A stretch of 64,000 nt of DNA. Source: Cheilinus undulatus (Eukaryota; Chordata; Actinopteri; Labriformes; Labridae). Under the pieces are notes generated by a model, which was given only the letters and a program-made list of their open reading frames with translations, was not told where the DNA came from and ran no database searches. The first letter of the stretch is position 1. Each line of letters begins with the position of its first letter. Made by a program: the position numbers and the translations under genes. This document shows positions 1-13,400 of this stretch, piece after piece. The stretch covers positions 44,786,898-44,850,897 of the forward strand of contig NC_054865.1 in NCBI RefSeq assembly GCF_018320785.1. Reading direction: 5' to 3'.

Positions 1-3000
1 AATCATTGTTGATGTCTCAGCAGAATTTTTTTGTTTTTGCAACATAAAGATTAACTCAAAGACAAAAGCAGCCCTGTAGAGCTATCCCAACATATGAAAT
101 ATAACTGTGAATGTGTGCATGAGTGTCTGTGTGTGTATAATCAGAGGGGGAGGAGGGTGGGGCTGCGTAGGTGTTGAACCATTAACAGCTGCAGTGAAAA
201 TATCCCTGCTTGTCCTAACTCACAGGAATCTCACTATTCACCACCACGCCCCTCTGGATTTGGGTGAGTCCCATCTGTCACCCCGAACCAAACCCCACCT
301 CCTCTCCCTTTAAACTAATCCCTGTCTCACCCCTCTCGTCTCTTTCTCTCCTCCTTTCTTCTCTCAATGACAACCTTGTCTCTTTCCTCAGCTCTCTGTA
401 TTTTGATCCAACTTACCCAGAAGCCCTCTTGAAGTGTGGATCTGTGAAATCAGCATTTCATTTTATACCTCCTTTAGCTTATTTCATCTCTTTCCTGAGT
501 GCCAGTTTACTTTAAAATTCTTTCTCTCCTCTCCTCCTTCATTTCTCCTTGCTTGTCATAATTTTGTGAATTTCCAAAGAAATCTCCCAGCATGATGCAA
601 CCAAACACCATTCTTTGTAACATTAAAGCCCTGTATGAGAGTAAACTCCCATTAGTAAGATGCTAAATGTGTAATAAGGTGTCATAGTTGCACTATACTG
701 TTGCACTTTATTTTTAATTTGAAACCTTGTGCCTTTCAATCAGAATTCAGGGAATATAATGTTTTCAAAAAATGAAATCTGACAGCAGTGTTTGAAGCAC
801 ATCGTGGCCTGCTTTCAAAGTAGTTTCAGTCTCATCAGAATTCACAAATCCATAATTTATACTCACACGTATCTCTCTGTCAGCACCACACTCTTACTAT
901 AGACAGAAATGGAGGTATACATTAACCCTGCAATGAGCAAGCTCACCTTCAGGGGCGTCCTCTGATAACATGCTGTCCCGTCTCAGTCTGTCTTCCTTGT
1001 CATCAAGTGAAAAATGGAGAGGAGTGGAGAAGCATCAGGCCAGTACATTCAGTCCTATTGTATCCCAGCAGCCGTCAGAGTAACAGAAAACCTATTGTAA
1101 CGGCGCCCTTTATGAAGCATGGCGCAAGGGTGACCCTGCTGCCCATGCTCCTTGGCTCATGCGTGCTTTTGTGTGTGTGTGTCTCAGAGTGGGTAAGTGT
1201 GTGTGCATGCTTACTGGGGTCATGTGTGGGTGTTTGTACATGATCCAACTTGTCCATTTGTGTGTCAGTGTATGTGTGTGTTCAGGGGGAGGCAGCGATG
1301 ATAATGAGTGACAGTAACAACTGCAGCCTGTGAGACCTCAGCAGGACCCAGCTTCTTTATTAAGAGACGACCTGACTGATGTGCGTGTGTTGCACTCTAG
1401 AGGTTGAAGCTAGTGTCAACTGCAGCACAACACCTCTGACTCAGAGGAACGCTCTTTGTGATTGGTCTAGACTGTGAGTTTGTGTGTCTGTGCACGTTAG
1501 CTCAAGTTCAGTTACTTCCTGCAGTGAGGAGGAGGAGGTAGGAGAAGCAGAGAGGGAGTGCCAGTGCTGTAATAAAGCCTCCTTCTTACTGAAGTATGGC
1601 TGGAATGCAGGTGCACACATCCTTGCAAGTGTGAGAGGATCAAGGTAGCAGTGCATAGGCCTACACTGTTAAATAATAGAAGATTTTGATTGCCCAGAAT
1701 TCTTTTAAGTTTTCTCATTGAGGCTTTCATTTTGTACAGTGATTTGTGCAGCATAAAAATTATTATTAAATTATTTTTGATATATACTGAGTCTTTTGGC
1801 ATTTTAGTAACTCTCCTAACTTAAAAGCTAACATCATGATGCTAACATGCTCATAATGATAATGCCAGCGTGTTACTTTATCAAGTATGGATATAGCTTA
1901 GTATGCTCACATTAGCAGCACTCTGACGATCTGGACAAAACCATCTACAAGCATTAAACGCCGTATTATTGGGGGGGGGGGGGGTGTTAATTGATCAAAC
2001 TGTATTTGTATACCACTTTTCAAATAATACAGTGTTAATTTTGGCAGTTTAGTCTTTAGATTAATTTTTTGTTACATTTTAGGCAGTTTTTGCTCTCTAA
2101 AGCTTTAGTCTGGTTTTATTTAACAAAAACTCAAAATATTTTAGTCCAGTGTTATTCTATTAAAATCCTTTCCTTAGAGAGAAGAAGGTGAGTACTGCAC
2201 AGGTGCTCCTCAGCATTAGGATTCAAGGATTAAACAGCAAAAAACAAATGAATGACTTGCCAGATTATTAGCAAATAGAGTCCATGGTATAGATGGTAGT
2301 CAAACCTGAAGAACTGAGGCACTCTGATGTGATTAAAAAAAATCTTTTATTAACCAAGGATCGCTACACGTTTTGACTCAAACAAGTCCTTACTAGGACA
2401 TTGTTTTAGTCAACACAGAAATATTTAAGTCCAGTATTGGTCAATTAAAAGCCCTTAAATTTAAGTCTTTAAGACAAAACATTTGACTTTGTACTAATTT
2501 TATTACTCATGCTATAGAATTAATATAAATGTAAATCCCTTATTTTAATGTACTCCTGATCCCTTGTCATCTACCTCTTTCCTTGTTCCTCACCCATCTC
2601 CAGTGAGCAACCAAGAGGAAAACTGCTGACAGGAAAAATGTTGTGCCGCATGACTCAGCATTGGTTGTGGGCTGCCAGGAAACAACGATGAGTTTTAATG
2701 TAATTAAGTAGTAGTAGAAGTAGTAGTTTGTGTACTCACAAACACTAATAAACTTCATCCATTTACCCTCTGTTTTTTGAGAGACACTACAAAATTAACA
2801 CATGTAAATCAGTAGTTAAATCCCTTACAATAGTGTGCAGACTTGTGTTTTTTTTTTTGGCAAAAATTTGGTACTGACACATTGCTAGTTGGCTCATTAA
2901 AAGTAGGAGAGTGCAATGGAGCTGTGGACTCACTCCTATCCTCTCTCCAACATGTGCAAAGTATTAGTTTACTATTTTAAATAAAGGTTCACCAATGTTG

Positions 3001-5700
3001 GTTTTCAGGGCCAATATTGATACTGACTATTAATAGACCATGTGACTGATAACTGATATATTGGAACCATTATGCCTTTGTTATGACAAACAAAACGTAC
3101 TTCATGTGGAAAAATAAAACTGCATGTTAAAAAAGTAAGGAAAATAAACAACTTAACACTTGCTCTATCAACATGAGAAATGACACAAAGCAAGACTGAA
3201 GCAGGAGGAAAAAGGAAGTAAAACTAAGGATATTTTGTCTCCATTTTTATTTTATTTTAGTTAGTTTTGTAAGTGCACTATACAGTTTTAGTCAGTTTTT
3301 GTTTTTTTTTGGTAAAGCATAGTTTTTATTTAGTTTCAGTTAACTAAAGTGATTTTTTGAATTTTATTTTTAGTTATTTAGTTAACTATAACAACCTCGG
3401 TACTGGCATGTCTACAGTTGCCATGGGTCTCGTTATGCAGTTCTCTATGGAGCTTACTCCTCGGTGGTGGCGTACACCTATGACGTCAAGTGTTTTACTG
3501 CTCTGATTGGTCCGTAAAGATGTGACAGACAGAATGTCTATCCAGTCACCCTCACAGTTTTTTTTTCAAAGGATCTGTCCTTTCCCAAACACCACCTATG
3601 GGAGGTTTTCCAGGTGGATGCATGAAACAAATCCATCTGGCATGTCATGTTAAGCACCCTTTGAATTCATTGACTTTGGGTGATTATCTGTAAAATAAAA
3701 TACTGATACAGATAATCAGCTAAATGCCAAATATCAGCATCAATAATCGGCCAGGCTGATAATCAGGTTACCCCTCATTTTAAGTACTAACAATAGAAAA
3801 TGCTACTTCGACAGCTTGGTGGTATAGTAGATTTCAACACAAGTCCTGCCTCTGACAAGGCAAATAGCCAGTCATGCTTTTAGTAGGATTGTGGCGTGGC
3901 ACCTGTTGGGTGGCAAATGAGATTTCAAGTGGGCCAGTCCCAATCCTCTGGATGAACCCCTTCCTGTGTTTCAATTATTTAAGTCTAAATCAAAGTAGTG
4001 AATTATTTGCCAGCCTAGAAGATCCAGGCCTGGAAAAACTTAAAACAGAAAAACAAAAACTTAAAGAAACACAAAAAAATCTAACAATAAACCTCAAAGA
4101 TAGCATCAGGTTACATTTAAAGAAATGCCACAAATGTAAAAGCTTGTTAACTTTGCATGATCTAGCAAAGGGAATTTGCTTTTTTCTTTACAACTTCGAC
4201 ACATTTTTCATAGAATTTGATTGTTTTTAAATTGTCTATTTTGATTAAGGAGAGCGATTTTTTAAACCATAAAAAGCGAAACAATGCAAATTTCCAGATT
4301 CAAGTACCTCATGTTGGTGGCTCTAACTTTTCCACAAATAAAGTTCTGAAGTCAGCCACATTTTTAAACCAATGCTTACAGATTAGACCACTGATAGCCT
4401 GTGGAATATTTCATTCATGTTCGTTTTTAGCTGCACATCAGTCACTCTGAAGGCTGCAATATGAAATTATAACCTGATATTTCATGGTCTTGTCTAAGTT
4501 CGTTATAGCACCCTATGTATCAGATTGCTGACGTTTATCATACTAAATGAATGACACTGGATACTGAAACAGGCCTCCTCTCATATAGTGTCTGTGCCCT
4601 GAGTCTGACCTTGAGTATTCTCGGGGGATCAGTGCCATGTGTCCCCTCAGCTGTGGAGAATTAAAAGTGAGACACAGAGCAGATGAGAGCAAAGGGAGAG
4701 AGACTCTACCGACATGTATCTTGCGTTCAAAGGGTTGATGCCCTCATGTACAATGGGTGCTTGACTGACGTGTCTGTGTGCTTCTGCGGCATAGAACATG
4801 CATGTATATAAATATACTCGAGGAGTCAGGGGTGGATGTATGGTGTGTGTGTGTTATGGGGGTTGACAGTGGGTGTGATGGCTAATCTTGCACCCTGGTG
4901 GTTTTGATCCTCTGACTGGTTAGAGATGAGAGCATGGTGCCTTTATGTCTCCGGGATCAGCTGTGCTAAGTCAGAGCTTAAGGAGGGAGATCCGGTGTAA
5001 GAGTGAATCTACAAAGGCTGTGTGCCTGAAATAGAGCAGGAAGTGACTGCGACATGAGTGCACATATGTTGCTCCCGTTACTCATCTGATCCACCATACG
5101 TTTTTTTCATTATATCAGACACAGTCATACAAGAAGATACCACCGCTTTGAATTGCCTTCAGCTTTAGTGGACAGGTGTGATGCACAGCACCCTCTGGTG
5201 GAGATAATCACAACAGGCCAATAATAGCATAAAATACTGGCAAGAAAAGGTTCCCTTTTTATTTTCACAGAACTCTTAATTTGTGTTCATTTTAGCCACG
5301 TTTCACACATCAAGCTCTTATCTATTTTGTGACCTAGAAAACTGGTGTGTGATTTCTTCTTGTTTGGAGGAAGCAATAACAAACATTCCTGTATTTCAAG
5401 CTAAAAAATAAGTATTTTTTCTTAATCAAATTTTATAGAAAAGTACAACCAAACAGTCTTTCATTGCAGTTAAATCAATGATTTCCTTTTCACCAATATT
5501 CACCAAAAGTCCAGTTCAGATTTTCATGTAAAAAATAGGCTAAAAATGAAGCCCTGTTTTATTTTTTTAGGTTGAACAAATTGACACTGATCTGAGTATT
5601 CTCTACAATTTACTAGACACGAGGAATGATCAATAAACCATGAAAATAAGTGGCAGAGTGATTGTTAATTTAGTATGACTGGCTGTTTACCTCTGGCTAC
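1..5700. other. intergenic, downstream of rbms1; no gene recognised
   Basis: Reading frames here are short and lack homology or coding composition. It holds CA/TG-rich stretches (near 1180-1290), a 14-G run at 1971-1984 and the repeat at about 2980-3776. One small exon-like segment (947-995, minus) is discussed in the findings. Confidence 0.5.
2980..3776. repeat. degenerate terminal-inverted-repeat element, copy A
   Basis: Both ends carry related sequence in opposite orientation (GATTATCAGCC / GGGCCAATATTGATAC type). Segments recur at 36491-37370: 3681-3775 matches 36661-36740 in the same orientation, and 3000-3210 matches the reverse complement of 37150-37370. A block at about 3500-3541 (CTGATTGGTCCGTAAAGATG) recurs diverged at 18329-18374. 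Looks like a non-autonomous DNA transposon. Confidence 0.55.
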
Positions 5701-5724
5701 CTCCCGCAGACCAAACACATGCTC

Positions 5725-5920
5725 ATTAGGTAAATTTGGGGCTCAAAATTGGCCGTAGGTGTGAGTGTAAGCTTGCCTGGTTGTTTGTCTCTATTTGTAA
5801 GCTGATTGACTGGCGACTAGTCCAGTGTGTACACCACCTCTTACCCAATGGCAGCTTGGATATGCTCCAGCCCCCCGCAACCGGATAAGCAGCGCAGAAA
5901 ATGGATGGATGGATGGATGG
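5725..5920 (+). mobile_element. RTE-like LINE 3' end (truncated) with TGGA microsatellite tail
   Basis: Contains AAATTGGCC...GACTGGCGAC...CTCCAGCCCCC...ATAAGC and ends in (TGGA)n. This is the common fish RTE/Rex3-type LINE 3' end with its simple-repeat tail. Severely 5' truncated and non-coding. Confidence 0.65.
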
Positions 5921-6189
5921 GCCATTTGCCTTGTCAGAGTCGGGACCCTGTGTTAAAATCTATTATACCACAAGGCTGCTTATGTTTTTTTACATGTCAA
6001 GGTAGCATATTTTTTCTTTTTAGTACTTTAAATTGTAAATGAATACTTTGCACATGTTTGAGGACCTTTTAGTGTGCGAATGAGTCCATAACAGGCCAAC
6101 TCATTTGCACTCTCTTACTTTCAATGGGCTAGCTAGCAATGCTTCAGTACCAAATCTTTGCCCATGAATGAATCTTGCAAGTTAGACAG

Positions 6190-6330
6190 TGTGCAAGGCT
6201 CAAGGTTCAAGGTTCTTTATTAGTACCCAAAAGGGTAAATTTGTTGTGCAGACAGGAGTTCAGTGTCCAGGAGACAAAAAACAACGATTCATAATTCAAG
6301 ACACACTCCACAAAATACATTAAAAGCTGA
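6190..6330. repeat. short dispersed repeat (TTCTTTATTAGTACCCAAA type)
   Basis: Resembles a dispersed teleost repeat built around 'tctttatt-agtacccaaaagggtaaatttg'. A related but distinct TTTATTGTC-containing repeat lies near 42237-42330. I cannot assign a class. Confidence 0.35.
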
Positions 6331-7182
6331 CATTAAAATGCCAAAACAAACATTGAAGATTAAGACCAAGTCATGATAAAGTGCTCTAGACGACATCCAT
6401 ACTTTTAATTTTGACTTACCACAAAAATCTTCCTTTTGAGTCCTGAAGGGTTCAGTCTGAGATGATGATTAGTGTTTTATCTTAAAAGTAGCAGATTGTT
6501 AATTCGAGGCAGTGGCACCTAATCTCACTCAACCACAGAGCCAAATGGTTGAAAAAATACCTTTGCAAGAGCCACAATCTAACCTGGGGGGTAAATATAT
6601 AAATATGTATCTTGCATGTTCTCACTTGTGCACATCTGATGGAAATATACAGACAAAAAATAAGGTTAACAATTAAATATGTCTATTCAAGCCTACTGTA
6701 TAAGTGTGGGAAACACTGGTTGATGTGACTTGGAATGGATCATTCATTCATTAGAATGTCCCTTTGTTAAGGTTTTCTGAGGTGTTCTGTTTCCAAGTAA
6801 GACTAAAAAAAGCTACAAGTTGTCACAAGAGAGCCACATGATTCAAAAAAGCTACACATTAAATATCGCTGATTTGAGGCATTTTAGTTAACAATCAGAA
6901 GAAGCAATGTGGTGTTTTCATATGATTCCCCCCCAAAAAAACATGGCAAACAAGAATAAATCTGGCCTGCAGAACTGAAAGCTAGTGCAGCCAATAGATT
7001 TTCAAAACATCTGCTTAATTGCAGGTTTTGCAACTAATTGCAGTTAATTGCATTTATTGCTAATATGAGAATGATTGCATCATAGATTGATTTAATAACA
7101 ACAGTTATGAAAAAACTGTAAAATTCTTGCTTCTGGGTGTTTAAGAAATGTTTACAAGCTTTTTAAACAGCAACATAGATTT

Positions 7183-7430
7183 ATCCATCCATCCACCCAT
7201 TATTTACATCCTTTATCCCATCCAGGGTCATGAGGCTGGAGCTGATCCCAGCTGTCACTAGACAAAAGGTGGAGTACCCCCTGGACTGGTCACCAGTCAG
7301 TTACAGAGCTGACATGTGGAAGCAAACAAGCAGCCATCCTCACACTTACGGTGAATTTAGAGTCACCAATTGAGTGTTTTTGGACTGTGGATGGAAACCT
7401 ACAGAAAAGACGTGTGATGTAGGGCAGATG
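7183..7430 (-). mobile_element. RTE-like LINE 3' end (truncated), minus strand
   Basis: Reverse-complement relative of 5725-5920. It starts with (ATCC)n, then has CCAGGGTCATGAGGCTGGAG, CTGGACTGGTCACCAGTC and TTTAGAGTCACCAATT. Same family, opposite orientation, more diverged. No coding part remains. Confidence 0.65.
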
Positions 7431-7439
7431 TACAAGTCG

Positions 7440-9000
7440 ATTTTAGGATGGATAAAAAAGAAGAAAACTAAGAGAACAGAAAAAATTTGTCATATGTTTT
7501 TATTACATTACATTTACATTAGGCTTATGTGGACTTTTGTGAGATAAGATTTTTTAGATTATTAATTAATCAGACTTACTTGAAATTTTTGAAAGCACCA
7601 TTGAAAACACAGTGCTGCAAATGTGCAAGAGATGAAAAAATGTTGGAACCGACAAAGTCAATTAAAGAGACAGGAGTCTGATGTGAGAAAGAAGAGCCTT
7701 TTATTCAGCGCTGTTTTTTATTCCAATGTTTTCAAAGGAGAGAGAGCAAGGAGAAGATTGTTTGAGAATCAGTTGAAGGTGAAAGGGGAAGCAATGAGGA
7801 TAACATGTACAAGAGTTTTTCTTTTTTTTTATAATCTTTCCCCCCCCCCGGCAGAATATGTTCAGAATGTGAAAGTACACCCAGTAAAAACATGATTACT
7901 GGTGCTTCTTGTATTTTCCTGTATTAAGCATTTACTGCAACAGTACTTTAAACTGGGAAAAGCACTGTGACCATACAGCTTTGACCATTTCTGTTGTCTC
8001 ACATATTCAGTCGTTACATTTGAAATTGTCAAATTAAAGATAAAATTGCAAATCAAACAATAGAACTCACTTATTTTTCACTTTTGGCCCTGAAGGTTTA
8101 TAATATACAAATCTTACTCTGGACTGCCAACTCCTGAAGCACATGCTGAGAGACTTGTGACTTCAACTTTCCAGAATCTTTCCAAATCTGATGAAATACT
8201 GCAGTTACTGAAGTACTTCATTCATGATTGTTGTATTTATATTGCAGGAGTTACTATAAAGTCTAAATTTTCCACTCATCTCACCATAAAGCCACTTTAC
8301 AACCACATAACCAACTTTTTGCATTGCTTTTGGAGAGATTTACAGTAGCATTGTAACCCAACATAGTGACTTTTAGTCTTTTTTTAATAGAAAAAAAAAG
8401 AAATGGGTAGGAAAAGTGTTGTCATCTACAATCTGTCTAAAGGGCAAAGGCAGAAGAATGCACCAAATAAACACATGTAGCCTGTAATTATTTGTTTATA
8501 AACCAACTATTTCAAGGAGAAGCTAATAGTCAGAATGTCTAAAATTGATCCTATAAACTGAACAACACTCATCATGTGGAGAAAAAGAAACACCGGAACA
8601 TAATGACAAATAAAGGTAAAGCAGAGTACAATGTGTCTTTGCAGATCAGGAAGAGAGACGCTGCATGTTGGAGACAAACGGCAGAAGTCCTATTTAGCCA
8701 GCTCCTGAGCTTGGCTTTTTTTTTGTTCTACTTCGTCCACTGTGGTGAAAAAAAAGGGGCTTTACCTGCAAACCCCACAACAAACACCAGTAGACTCCAG
8801 CAGAACCATGAGGTAGATCACTGGTCACACCGACCACAAGAGAAAAAAACCCTCCTAAAAGATGTACATTGGGTGTAAAACTTGTAATTTCATAAAAGTA
8901 CGGCTCTATTTTCAATTTCACACCTTGAAGTTTAAAAAAGGAAAGAGAGAAAATAAGGATTTACCTTGCTTTGAGTTTGTCGCCGTTCTTTTTTCTCAGT
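7440..9000. other. no gene recognised
   Basis: AT-rich sequence without homology or structure that I recognise. It may include distal rbms1 3'UTR if the polyadenylation signals near 7703-7716 are used. Confidence 0.4.
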
Positions 9001-9009
9001 ATTGCCGTG

Positions 9010-10363
9010 GGACTCTCATTGTCTTTATTGCTACCAGAAGACTTGGATAGCCAAACACCCGATGGAAATCTCATGATTTCACTCACGCATTTGATCAGCC
9101 AGATAGAAATATGACTCCTGATCAAGTTCAATGAAAACATGTTGCAGAATGTTTTATGTGACGTAAGGAAGGCACCGTTTTCCAATGATAAATTCATTAA
9201 TCCTAATGAAATGGTCATGTGTCATCTGTAGAGTGCAGTTGTACATGAATTAATTTTTTAAGCTATTGTACGGCAACTTTGAAAACCAAAAATGAAGTTT
9301 TCTGAATCTTTAAACCTCAGTGCAAACAAGGTTTTGCAAGGTTTTTCATACATCACAAATAAAGGAACTACAAAATCAAAGAAACTGTAAGGGGAGAGGG
9401 GGTCCTCATGCATTTTAATATCACATCATACTGGGGGCGTGGGGTTTGGGAGGTGAAGGGTGGGGGTGTCCTCTGGCTTTTTGTTTGAGAATCCTTGAAA
9501 AAGGAGAAAAAAAAGAGCATGTGGTTTCTTATCAAAATAAATCTTGTTTTTCTTTTGTTTTTCTGTGATCAGCCAACTGCTTGAGTCCATTTACACTGTC
9601 CACATTTTCCACCACAAATGTCAGGGCTGTGCAAAAAAAGTTCATAGATCTGGTCCAATCAGAAAAGGCGGTGACTGTCATCATGATGATGTCATCAGCA
9701 ACTTCACACCTGCCCTCAGGCTTACGAAGCAGTAAAAAGCCTAAAATAAAAGACACAGACCGTAGAAGCGTTGATACAAAAACTTTACAAAAAATAAATC
9801 ATTAATAGTGTAGTGCTAGTTCCCCTAAGTGTCAAAACATGTTGAACCTCAATGTTCAACCTTCACTGTACAGTATTAACTGTGTTTCAAGGTAGACAGT
9901 ATAACATTTTCACATTTAATTGATGAAGAAGTTTCTTTAAGCGCATGCTAATTCTGGGTTTTCCAATGATCGCCAAAGAGATTGAATGTTAAGGCAACTG
10001 ATTTTTAATTTTGCTGTCGGATTTGGCTCATAGAGCCACTACTTTATGACTTCTTTGGTTTTCCAACGATTTGGGTTTCATTTTTAAAAAACTGGACAAA
10101 GAGTTAGATCAATAAAAACAGCTGTTACTACATGCTTATTATATTCTTCCAACTCTTGGTTTCTCACTGATCAATAAAACCTAAAAGAAACAGAAATAGA
10201 TTCAATAATCCACAAACCCCCAAAATTACAGCCTATTCCCTTGGAGCTTAATCAGAACATGGTACCATAATGATTTCAATGTTGCTGTATTCCTACTGAA
10301 ATGAAGACTTTTCTGGTGCATAAATAACACAGTTAACAGTGAGAAACTGAAGCATACCTGTGA
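9010..10363 (-). other. rbms1: probable rbms1 3' untranslated region
   Basis: The sequence after the rbms1 stop has no coding signal. A candidate polyadenylation signal on the minus strand (AATAAA, plus-strand 9029-9024) would give a 3'UTR of about 1.35 kb. Further AATAAA candidates near 7716 and 7703 would give about 2.6 kb. The true end cannot be fixed from sequence. Confidence 0.4.
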
Positions 10364-10432
10364 TTACTTGCTGAGCTGACTGTAAGGAGACGAGTTGTTG
10401 GATGAATCCACTTGCTGCGGCGTGCCATTTTC
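10364..10432 (-). CDS. rbms1: rbms1 coding exon 13 (C-terminus and stop)
   Basis: Residues 350-371, [19 protein letters not shown] then LSK, followed by TAA at 10366-10364. Aligns with the mammalian RBMS1 end ([21 protein letters not shown]), keeping the QQV..SN..SPY spacing. Acceptor ttttcag. Confidence 0.93.
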   Translation of the reverse strand, partial: ENGTPQQVDSSNNSSPYSQLSK

Positions 10433-13400
10433 CTGAAAAGCAGAGCAGCATCTCGCATTTAGAGGGAGATAATCACTATGTTCACCGTGTTTGCACTGCT
10501 AAGATAATTGATAGTTTCAGAGGTCCAATGCTTCAAAAACAACTGCAGGCTTTATGAATGAAAGTTGATTGAACTAAGTAAAAACAGATACTATAGACAT
10601 ATCACATTTAAAGGATCGATGAGTGTGCTCATGCTATGAAACTTACAGGTGGTGCCTGCATGGGAGGATACTGAGGCATGTACGCTCCCTGGACAGCGGG
10701 GTTGGCTGAAATATACTGCAATGGAAGAAAATACACATCTAAATCATACACTGTTACATTTTTCTTACCATGTACTTTTCTATTGATATGGTGCTTAATA
10801 CACAAGTGATCTGATCCAAAGTACTTTAGAGGGAAATCTACAACATTATACATGCTTATGACATGAAAAGGAAAACAAGGAATAAGGAAGAGAATTTTCA
10901 AGTTAAAGGGCATCTATGGAGTAAAACCATGTCACCATGATAATTAATTAGGTCAAACAAACAGAACCATGCATATGTTTTAGGCATTGTTGGGACAAAA
11001 ATTGAAGCTGCAGTAAGGCCTAGATGTGGTGAGTAAGCTGCCTGAAGGTGCCATCAGGCAGGAAGGAGGATCAATACAACCCAGGTAATGCTCTGGATTT
11101 CATATTACCAGGGGCACTGGAAAAGGTTTGTTGAAAAAATTACCAGGTTTACACCTTTAGAGTAGAGTAAGGGATGGATGTGGCAAGTAAGCACAGCCTA
11201 GGGTGCCATCCGGGTGTGTAGTTAGGGTTTCCACAAGCCCCTGGTTGTGATGTTGACGTCCCAAGGGCCTAAAACCACTGGCGGTCTACAGTCATATTAG
11301 CAGGTATGAAAAGGCTCGGATACAAGAGATGCCAGCGAGCTTGACTCTGGCTACCCTCCCTCTCCTCTCCAGTCCTACTTTGTGGCACAATGGGTCCATG
11401 ATGATTCCTTAAAACCCTACATGCCTAAAACTTAGGCACATGACTGTATATAAGAGCTCAGTCCACTTTCACCTTTGAGGCATCTAGCATTGCTTTCAAA
11501 TTTAAAAACCTGATCTGCATTATAAAAAACTCAAATACAAATGCACAATGCCCTTTCAAATCATTTTTATGAAACAAATTATTAGAAAGGGAGGATTTTA
11601 TTTAGATATGGAGACCTTGAAATCATTAGTTAAAATGCAGTAAAACAGAAAAAACAACAGACATGTCTGTCGCTGTTGCTAATTCAGATCAATTTAACTG
11701 TAACTGTGACCAAAGAGACCTTGACTTTTTGCCAAATATGCTTCATATCAGATTGTTTAATGATGTTTGCATCACATGATCTAAATTTAGGTGTGTACCA
11801 AAACTCAGCAGACCAAAAGAAATTGATGCCTAGCAAGACTGAAGTAAATCAAATCTGATTGGGAAACAATTACTACTAATCCAGAGACATCAGTTCAGAT
11901 GTTCCAAATTGAAGTCGTTCCGGTTCATATTATCAAATTCATTTTTCAATATCATGACACTACATGTATAACATTTGTGATTAATGTTTATTTAAACAAA
12001 CTCTAATTTGAACATGCGTTATATGTGTGATGCAGGGTATCCCAGAATCCCACTCACCGCTCCACTGTTTCCCAGAGACAGCTGACCCATCTGCTGAGTA
12101 ATCATGGCTGTAGGGTGCAGTGACATGGAGGGATCCACAGAGGGAGACATCACAGCCGCCTGGAATACAAGGCAGATGGGTTTATTTCACCATATGTCAC
12201 ATGATTATAACACAACAGCATATACAATATAAAATACCACATAGAAAATAACTCATAAAGGCTGCAAAAGCCCTGCCTAGGAGAATTGAGAATAAATATC
12301 GTGTGGTTTATTGGTTAAAATTGATGTATCGTTTTAAATCTGAGCAATCAGTTTATTAAAAAAGGCTAATTTGAAGTTTTGAGGTTTTAATATTTTTTTT
12401 ACTGACACTTCTTTAGCATGTATTTGGCATTAATTCATAACTTTAAAGTATACACAAATTATTATTAGCCTCTGGGTTATATTAATGGGATTAAAATATG
12501 TGGAAGGTGTGACGTTGCCAGCTCTTTGCAGTTTTCAGGCCAGGCATATTCCTTTAAACATGACGCCTTCAGGGAATAAACCATTTCCTAGTAAAAAGTG
12601 GGGGAGGGGGCAGATCAGCAGAGACACTTGTTCCACTGGAAACCATCTGTTGGAAGAGTCAAAGAGTCACAAGACTGTCTCTGCTTCAGGCATTTCCTGC
12701 TGGATCCACAGAGAGGGAGGGAGGGGGCAGTGACTGAAAGTCTTTTAGTTGTTCCATTTCTCTTTCAAACACACACACACACGCACACACACTTACAAGA
12801 TGTAAATACACAGAACCTTTTCCCAGAAGTCGCCTCAGCTCTGGGCCTCGTCGACATTTGGGGAAGTTTTTTTGGTTTGATTGTGTCAGCAGAGAGCCAC
12901 ACTAAGAGTTACTGTGAGCTCAAAGCTTTAGCTGCGCCACACACCCATTTCCTGTACCAGGAGGTGGTGAATCAGCATACAAAAAAAAAAAAGAAAATAC
13001 TGTTGTTCTCTTACCGGGTGCTGCATGATATATGGTTGATGTGCCACCCAAGAATGACTCTGGACCTGAAAAGAGAGGCAGATCAAGGAGAAAGTTATTG
13101 TCATGTCCTGAATTATTATCTCTATTTCAAGTTAAACTTAGTAGTGCAGAAAGTAATGTTTTTAATACAGATGTGAAGTCAAGGTGTAAAAATAACAATC
13201 TTTATTTCCACTGCGTAACAGCAATAAAACAGTAAAGCATCTCCCTGAGAGACGTGATCAAAAAAACTGTGTTATGGCAGGAACACCTCAGTCTATGAAA
13301 CAAACAAGCCGACAGACTGGCAACAATGCAAGTGTGATCCCGACTAATCATCAAATGTTTTCTTTGTGACATTATCTGCTGTCACAACTGTCCCCAAGTT

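Noticed and set aside
12598..13176. 192-codon plus-strand open frame
   Set aside because: It runs antisense through rbms1 exon 10 and across a CA microsatellite, and has low-complexity His/Thr and Lys runs. No family resemblance.
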